Of a stretch of 64,000 nucleotides of DNA, positions 59,705-64,000 are shown in pieces (position 1 is the first letter of the stretch; each line of letters begins with the position of its first letter). The notes under the pieces were generated by a model. The model worked only from the letters and a program-made list of their open reading frames with translations, was not told the origin of the DNA and did no database searches. Both the position numbers and the translations under genes were made by a program. The DNA comes from Micromonospora sp. WMMD812. Its GTDB lineage: Bacteria > Actinomycetota > Actinomycetes > Mycobacteriales > Micromonosporaceae. The DNA is taken from contig NZ_CP114904.1 of assembly GCF_027497215.1 (NCBI RefSeq), positions 3,494,001 to 3,558,000 on the forward strand, read 5' to 3'.

Positions 59705-61107
59705 GATCCGCCACGATAGGCGGTCAACGCCCCTTCGGCCGGTGTGGCGCTCCGCCCGCGCAGCAGCAGCGCCGTGACCGCCGCCGCGAGCACCGCGAGG
59801 CCGGCCATCACCCAGAGCACGGTCCGCAGGCCGCCGGTGAAGCCGGGGTCGGCGAGCCGGCCGGCGGTGGTGCTGGCGAGGACCGCGCCGGCCACGGCGA
59901 TGGCGATGGTCTCGCTGGCCAGGCGGGCCGTGTTGATCATGCCGGCGCCGGTCGCCGCGCGGCTCGGCGCCACGCTGCCGATGGCCAGCTGGTCGAGCAG
60001 TCCGATGGAGAGGCCGACCCCGACGCCGATGCTGAGCAGCGGGCCGGCCAACCCGGCGGGGTGGCTGTGCGGGCTGAGCACCGTGGCCCAGGCCGCGCCG
60101 AGCGCCACCACGGCCACCGACACGACGATCACCAGCGCCGCCGGCACCAGGCGGGTCAGGACCCCGGTCAGCAGTGGCAGGACCAGGGTCGGCGCAGTGA
60201 GCAGGATCAGCGTCATCCCGGCCGCGCCGGGCGTCAGCCCGACCACCGTCGTGAGGTACGACGGCAGGTAGACCAGCAGCGGCACCAGCACGGCGACGAT
60301 GGTGGCCGCCGCCAGGCAGATGCCGAGGAAGCGGTGGCTGGCCAGCAGGGCGAGGTCGAACATCGGGTCGGCGCGCCGGCGCTCCACCCGCACGAAGAGC
60401 GCCAGCAGCACGCCGGCGCCGACGAACGCGGCGACGATGCGGGGGTCGGACCAGCCGAACTCGGGCCCCTGCACGAAGCCGAAGATCAGCAGCAGCAGCG
60501 CGGCGGTGAACGAGACGGTCCCCGGCCAGTCGATCCGGCCGGCCTCCGGCGCCCGCGACTCGGGCAGCAGCGGGACCAGGGCGAGCACCACCACCCCGGC
60601 CAGGGCCGGCACGGCGAACACCGCCCGCCAGCCGATGGTGTCGATGAGCAGCCCGGCGATGGAGGGGCCGAAGGCGAGGCCGACACCGATGGTCGTACCG
60701 AAGATGCTGAACGCGCGGGCCCGCGCCCGGCCGTGGAACGTGCCGGCGAGCAGCGCGGACGCGCTGGTCGCGGCGGCGGCCGCGCCCACACCGGCGAGCG
60801 CCCGTGCGGCGTCCAGCAGCATGATGTCGCCGGCCGCCGCGCCGAGCAGCCCGGATCCGGCGAAGATCGTCACCCCGACGGCGAAGACCCGGCGCCGGCC
60901 GAGCAGGTCGGCGAGCGCGCCGGTGGCGAGCATGAAGCTCGCGAACGTGGCGTTGTAGCCGTTGACCACCCACTGCACCGCGGCCAGCCCGGCGTCGAGG
61001 TCGCGGCCGATGTCCGGCAGGGCGACCGACGCGCCGGTCAGGGACACCGGCAACGACAACGTGGACAGCAGGACGGCGACCAGCACGACGGCCGGGTGGT
61101 TGCGCAA
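59701..61107 (-). CDS. MFS drug-efflux transporter (DHA2/EmrB type)
   Basis: 468 residues with 14 predicted TM helices. Motif A GALADLLGRRRVF, motif C-like FGPSIAGLLIDTIGWRAVF, N-terminal ALPDIGRDLDAGLAAVQWVV with NGYNATFASFML. This is the DHA2 drug:H+ antiporter pattern. It is the first gene of the trio with the nuclease and the unknown protein, joined by ATGA overlaps. The functional link is not obvious and may be only co-expression. Confidence 0.88.
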   Translation of the reverse strand: MRNHPAVVLVAVLLSTLSLPVSLTGASVALPDIGRDLDAGLAAVQWVVNGYNATFASFMLATGALADLLGRRRVFAVGVTIFAGSGLLGAAAGDIMLLDAARALAGVGAAAAATSASALLAGTFHGRARARAFSIFGTTIGVGLAFGPSIAGLLIDTIGWRAVFAVPALAGVVVLALVPLLPESRAPEAGRIDWPGTVSFTAALLLLIFGFVQGPEFGWSDPRIVAAFVGAGVLLALFVRVERRRADPMFDLALLASHRFLGICLAAATIVAVLVPLLVYLPSYLTTVVGLTPGAAGMTLILLTAPTLVLPLLTGVLTRLVPAALVIVVSVAVVALGAAWATVLSPHSHPAGLAGPLLSIGVGVGLSIGLLDQLAIGSVAPSRAATGAGMINTARLASETIAIAVAGAVLASTTAGRLADPGFTGGLRTVLWVMAGLAVLAAAVTALLLRGRSATPAEGALTAYRGGS

Positions 61108-61290
61108 CGATTCTCCCCGTTTGGACGGCAGCCCCTGAGCGTAAGCGCCGCAGGTGGTGGCGAGCCCGATGCGGGTGGAAGATCACACCCTTGCTGGGGC
61201 TGCCAGTCGGCGGCCGCTCAGCCAACGGGGGAAAGCGGGCGCCCGGTCACCCGGGCTGCCTCCGCAGCGCTGACGCCGCGTACGGCTGAG

Positions 61291-61318
61291 CGCCCGGCCC
61301 GTAATGCCGGGTCGGGCG
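61291..61318 (-). terminator. Hairpin terminator after the CHRD gene
   Basis: Eleven-base-pair stem (CGCCCGGCCCG with CGGGTCGGGCG, one G-U) and TAATGC loop, 27 bp beyond the stop at 61345. Confidence 0.65.
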
Positions 61319-61344
61319 TTCAGCCGATCGGGTGAGCGCGACGG

Positions 61345-62250
61345 TCAGCCGTTGCTCTTGTCCTTGCCGTGGTCGTCCTTGTCCTTGTCGTCCTTGCCGT
61401 GGTCGTCCTTGTCCTTGCCGTGGTCGTCCTTGTCCTTGCCGTCCTTGCCGTGGTCGTCCTTGCCGTGGTCGCCCTTGTCGCCGTGGTCGCCCTTGTCGCC
61501 GTGGTCGTCCTTGTCGCCGTGGTCGTCCTTGTCGCCGTGGTCGTCCTCGCCCCGGCCCCAGTCGTCGTCGTTCCAGCCCCAGTCGTCGTCGTGACCCTTG
61601 TCCCGGTCGTCGCTCTCGACCTGACCGCGGATCTCGCCGTTCGGGTACTTCTTGGTGTGCACGTTGATGTACGTGACGCCGGCCTTGATCGCGTCGACGA
61701 GCTCGTCGAACTCGCCCGGCTCGATGCCCTGGTCGGCGGGGCCGACCACGTCATCGGGCTTGATGGTCCCTTCGATCTTGGCGGGCGCCTCGGGGCAGGA
61801 CTGGGTGTCCTTGGACGCGTGGCCACCCTTCATGTCCTTCAGGTTCGAGCACAGGAACACGGCGATGCCGCCGCTCTGGTGCCGCCCACCGAAGTGGATG
61901 TGCGCCTGCTGGACATCCTTCAGGTCCTCGTAGCTGAGCAGGAACTTGATCTCCTTGTCCCGCTCGTCAATCTTGGCCTCGAATCGGCCGGAGCCCGGCG
62001 TCGAGATCGTCTTCGGGTCCTCTTCGTAGCCGCTGAGCTTCGCCCGCACCGTCTCCAGGTCGTCCCGTTCGTCACCCCGGTCCCGCCCGTCCCGGTTGCC
62101 CGCGTCTCGCCAGTCGAAAGAGTCGTGCGAGTCGTGCGAGTCGCGGGAGTCGCTTCTTCCGTCGCCCATGGCCGCACTTCCCACGGCGGTGGCCGCCACC
62201 GCGGCGCTGACCGCCATCGCCACCGCCCACAGTCGGGTACGTCCCACCAT
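61345..62250 (-). CDS. Secreted CHRD-domain protein with Asp/His/Lys-rich tail
   Basis: 301 residues from ATG 62250 (AAGGAG 8 bp upstream). Signal peptide (LWAVAMAVSAAVAATAVGSA), Ser/Asp/His linker, then a CHRD domain (~70-215: VRAKLSGYEEDP, AHIHFGGRHQSGGIAVFL, YINVHTKKYPNGEIRGQV). The last ~80 residues are a low-complexity run of DDHG(D/K)KD-type units encoded by imperfect tandem DNA repeats. The HIHxG and NVHTKxxPxGExRGQ motifs are diagnostic for CHRD. The tail should be highly charged and may bind metal or cell wall (inference). Confidence 0.88.
   Translation of the reverse strand: MVGRTRLWAVAMAVSAAVAATAVGSAAMGDGRSDSRDSHDSHDSFDWRDAGNRDGRDRGDERDDLETVRAKLSGYEEDPKTISTPGSGRFEAKIDERDKEIKFLLSYEDLKDVQQAHIHFGGRHQSGGIAVFLCSNLKDMKGGHASKDTQSCPEAPAKIEGTIKPDDVVGPADQGIEPGEFDELVDAIKAGVTYINVHTKKYPNGEIRGQVESDDRDKGHDDDWGWNDDDWGRGEDDHGDKDDHGDKDDHGDKGDHGDKGDHGKDDHGKDGKDKDDHGKDKDDHGKDDKDKDDHGKDKSNG
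61366..61560. repeat. Imperfect tandem repeats encoding the charged tail
   Basis: Units of TGGTCGTCCTTGTCC/GCC type recur with 12-, 15- and 18-bp periods across about 195 bp inside the CHRD gene. All period lengths are multiples of three, so the frame is preserved. Confidence 0.8.
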
Positions 62251-62556
62251 CACTGCTGCTCCTTCCCTAGATGACGCCTGGGCCCGGATTCGCCGACGGC
62301 GATGACCATCCGTGGGGCGCGCAGGCGTGAAGGCGCCGTTCACCGTGGATTGGGAGTCCTTGAGAACTTCGGCACTCGGCCGGGTCGACGCCCCCTTTGG
62401 TGAAAGTTTCCCACGTTTTGGCGGATACGGGTGGCGGCTTCCCTGATCCGATGGTCAGGGGTAATAAGGCACCGGATCAGGTGATATGCCGCTGCTCATG
62501 CCACAAGGAGTGCGCCGGGACGGTAAGGGCGACCCCAACCGGTGCCCGAAAACGCA

Positions 62557-62597
62557 TCGCCCCCTGCCACCACAGCGAATGCGGTGACAGGGGGCGA
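62557..62597 (-). terminator. Hairpin terminator after the SRPBCC gene
   Basis: TCGCCCCCTG pairs with CAGGGGGCGA over 10 bp and, past one mismatch, CACC with GGTG, 11 bp beyond the stop at 62608. Confidence 0.75.
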
Positions 62598-62607
62598 GGC
62601 CCACACC

Positions 62608-63489
62608 TCAGCCGGCGGCGGCCGCCGTCTCCGGCTGCGCTCCGGGAACCTCCTCGGCGAGCCAGATCGGAGTCCAGTCCGCCATCTCGTGGTAGCGGCG
62701 CAGCTCGGCCAGGCCCGCCACCGACCCGGCCCAGGCCGCGTACGGCGGGTTGGTCTCGTCGAAGCCGCTCTGCACGAACGTGAGCTTGGTCTTCCCGCCG
62801 GACTCGGCCAGCTCCCAGGTGGTCACACCGGTCGGGCCCCAGTCGACCGAGACCTTGCGGCCCGGGTCCACGTCGATGACCTTGGCCGCGTAGCCGGCGT
62901 CGAAGCCACCCATGGCGTAGCGCCCGCCGACCCACGGCTCGATCCCGATCGGGTAGCCGAACCACGCGCTGGCCTGCTCGGAGTCGGTCAGCGACTCGTA
63001 CACCGTGGCCATCGGCGCGTCGATCAGCAGCTCACCCCGGAAGTCGGCGGAGGTGAAGTCGACCTTCGGCAGCTGCGGCCGGCCCTCCAGGTGGGCAGCG
63101 AGATTGGCGATCGACAGGCTCCAGTACGTCTGGAGCACACCCCGGATGCTTCCGGTGCCGCTGATCGCCTCGGCGAAGTCGAAGTGGCTCTGGCTGAGCG
63201 TGAGGATGGTCGCCTCGGCGCCGTCGGCGCGCAGGTGGAGCTCGCTGGTGGTCTCGACGCCGCCCAGCAGCCAGGCGAAGCGCACGGTGTCGTCGTCGGC
63301 GTGCAGCAGCCGCTGGTGCGGCGCGTCCCCCTCGGGCGTGTAGCGGCCCCAGAACTCGTACCGGCGCGGCAGCTCGACCTCGGCGTGCTCGGCCAACCAG
63401 ACGCGCAGCTCCGCGGGGTCGGTGACGGCCCGGCGGACGGCCTCGATCGGGGCGGCCAGGCGGGCGCTCAGCTTCATCGGTTCACTCAC
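62608..63489 (-). CDS. SRPBCC (AHSA1-like) protein with two domains
   Basis: 293 residues from GTG 63489. Two START-like/AHSA1 domains in tandem: the first from KLSARLAAPIEAVRRAVTDP to SHFDFAEAISGTG, the second from GELLIDAPMATVYESLTDSE through VDWGPTGVTTWELAESGGKT and FVQSGFDETNPPYAAW. AHSA1-like proteins bind hydrophobic ligands or act as stress co-factors. The start overlaps the ArsR-type stop by 8 bp, and ArsR-SRPBCC pairs are a common toxin- or solvent-responsive arrangement. Confidence 0.9.
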   Translation of the reverse strand: MSEPMKLSARLAAPIEAVRRAVTDPAELRVWLAEHAEVELPRRYEFWGRYTPEGDAPHQRLLHADDDTVRFAWLLGGVETTSELHLRADGAEATILTLSQSHFDFAEAISGTGSIRGVLQTYWSLSIANLAAHLEGRPQLPKVDFTSADFRGELLIDAPMATVYESLTDSEQASAWFGYPIGIEPWVGGRYAMGGFDAGYAAKVIDVDPGRKVSVDWGPTGVTTWELAESGGKTKLTFVQSGFDETNPPYAAWAGSVAGLAELRRYHEMADWTPIWLAEEVPGAQPETAAAAG

Positions 63490-64000
63490 GGTCTTTCCCC
63501 TTCGGGTAACAGGCCACGGCGAGCTTGAAGGCGTCTCCCTCGGCGCCGCCGTAGCGGGTGAAAAGGTCCTGCAGAGCGGTCTGCAGGTCGTGCAGGAACT
63601 GCTGGCGTTGCTCCGCCGGCACCCGGATCTCGCCGGACACCCCGACCGAGGGCAGCTCGGGCGCGGCGCGATCGAGCGCGGCGATGTCGGCCTGGACCTC
63701 CTCCATCAGGTCGAGCAGGTAGCCCAGGCTCAGTTCGTCGCGCGCCCGGCGTAGCCCGATCCGGCCGACGAGCCGGGGCGAGAGCCAGTAGGACCGGGCG
63801 GCGGCCTGGTAGATGCCCTCGGTGATGCCGCGGACCTTGCGCTCGGCGACGAGGTCGACGAGGCCGGCCGCGACCAGTTGCTTGACGTGGTAGTAGACGC
63901 GCTGCGGCGTCTGCTCCAGCCGGGCCGCCACCTCGGTGCAGGTGCGCGGCTCGGCCAGCTGCCGCAGCACCTCCACGCGCTGCGGCTTGAGCAGGGCCTC
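63482..64000 (-). CDS. ArsR-type winged-helix regulator, 5' end beyond window
   Basis: At least 172 residues; the frame is open through 64000 (EALLKPQRVEVLRQLAEP), so the true start lies outside. HTH: CTEVAARLEQTPQRVYYHVKQL with AAGLVDLVAERKVRG wing. The C-terminal half is helical (RARDELSLGYLLDLMEEVQA) and typical of ArsR_2-like regulators. Coupled by overlap to the SRPBCC gene it probably controls. Confidence 0.85.
   Translation of the reverse strand, partial: EALLKPQRVEVLRQLAEPRTCTEVAARLEQTPQRVYYHVKQLVAAGLVDLVAERKVRGITEGIYQAAARSYWLSPRLVGRIGLRRARDELSLGYLLDLMEEVQADIAALDRAAPELPSVGVSGEIRVPAEQRQQFLHDLQTALQDLFTRYGGAEGDAFKLAVACYPKGKDRE

Noticed and set aside
61366-61560. CRISPR-like short repeats
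   Set aside because: Repeats are directly adjacent without unique spacers and lie in frame inside the CHRD gene.

Overview
The window is about 72% GC, is rich in GTG starts, and carries gene families typical of filamentous actinomycetes. An aculeacin-A-acylase-type penicillin acylase, SigE-family and ECF42 sigma factors, and a TipA-type regulator point to Micromonosporaceae, most likely Micromonospora or a close relative. This assignment is an inference from gene content, not from a marker gene.

Layout. 0-7 kb is accessory and looks like the edge of a mobile or island region: a truncated small gene, an XRE-type regulator translationally coupled to a flavoprotein, a large PLD-helicase-DUF3427 protein, and a lower-GC free-standing intein whose splicing residues are lost but whose LAGLIDADG motifs remain. 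6.9-17.8 kb holds an alpha/beta hydrolase with a divergent HxlR regulator, two MMPL exporters, a SigE-family sigma factor with its membrane partner, and an intact two-component pair (response regulator and histidine kinase) divergent from the second MMPL gene. Two short dead fragments of a matching kinase and response regulator lie at 6.9-7.0 kb and 11.45 kb.

18.0-22.7 kb is a compact four-gene operon: a lipoprotein fusing a solute-binding domain to a VWA domain, an XpaC-like membrane protein, a second solute-binding protein and a TelA protein. No transport permease or ATPase is present, and a PHO-box-like repeat lies upstream. This is the best candidate for an uncharacterised system. 23.3-24.8 kb is a degenerate stretch with a tRNA-like relic (anticodon CUA), a TM2 protein and little else.

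24.8-34.2 kb: a MerR-methyltransferase fusion; a minus-strand cluster of a secreted protein, a NicO metal transporter and a 1401-residue LamG/metallophosphoesterase; an ECF42 sigma factor with its DGPF (YCII) partner and a matching promoter; and an orphan HTH gene with a 20-bp perfect palindrome at its start. 34.3-37.3 kb shows a roughly 210-bp direct duplication flanking a TolB-like gene inserted between a lipoprotein gene and a membrane-PPOX gene.

37.4-50.5 kb is mostly single-gene units: a VOC protein, two paralogous coiled-coil/TM proteins, a WapI-like protein, the acylase, an FGGY sugar kinase, an ABM monooxygenase, a beta-lactamase-like serine hydrolase and a TipA-type regulator. 50.5-64 kb: a GGDEF-EAL protein, an ArsR-type regulator divergent from an S41 peptidase, a trypsin-fold protein that has lost all three catalytic residues fused to tachylectin-like repeats, a tightly overlapping MFS / Cas4-like nuclease / unknown-protein operon, a CHRD protein with an Asp/His/Lys tail, and a coupled ArsR-SRPBCC pair running off the right edge. 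Strong hairpin terminators separate many of these units.
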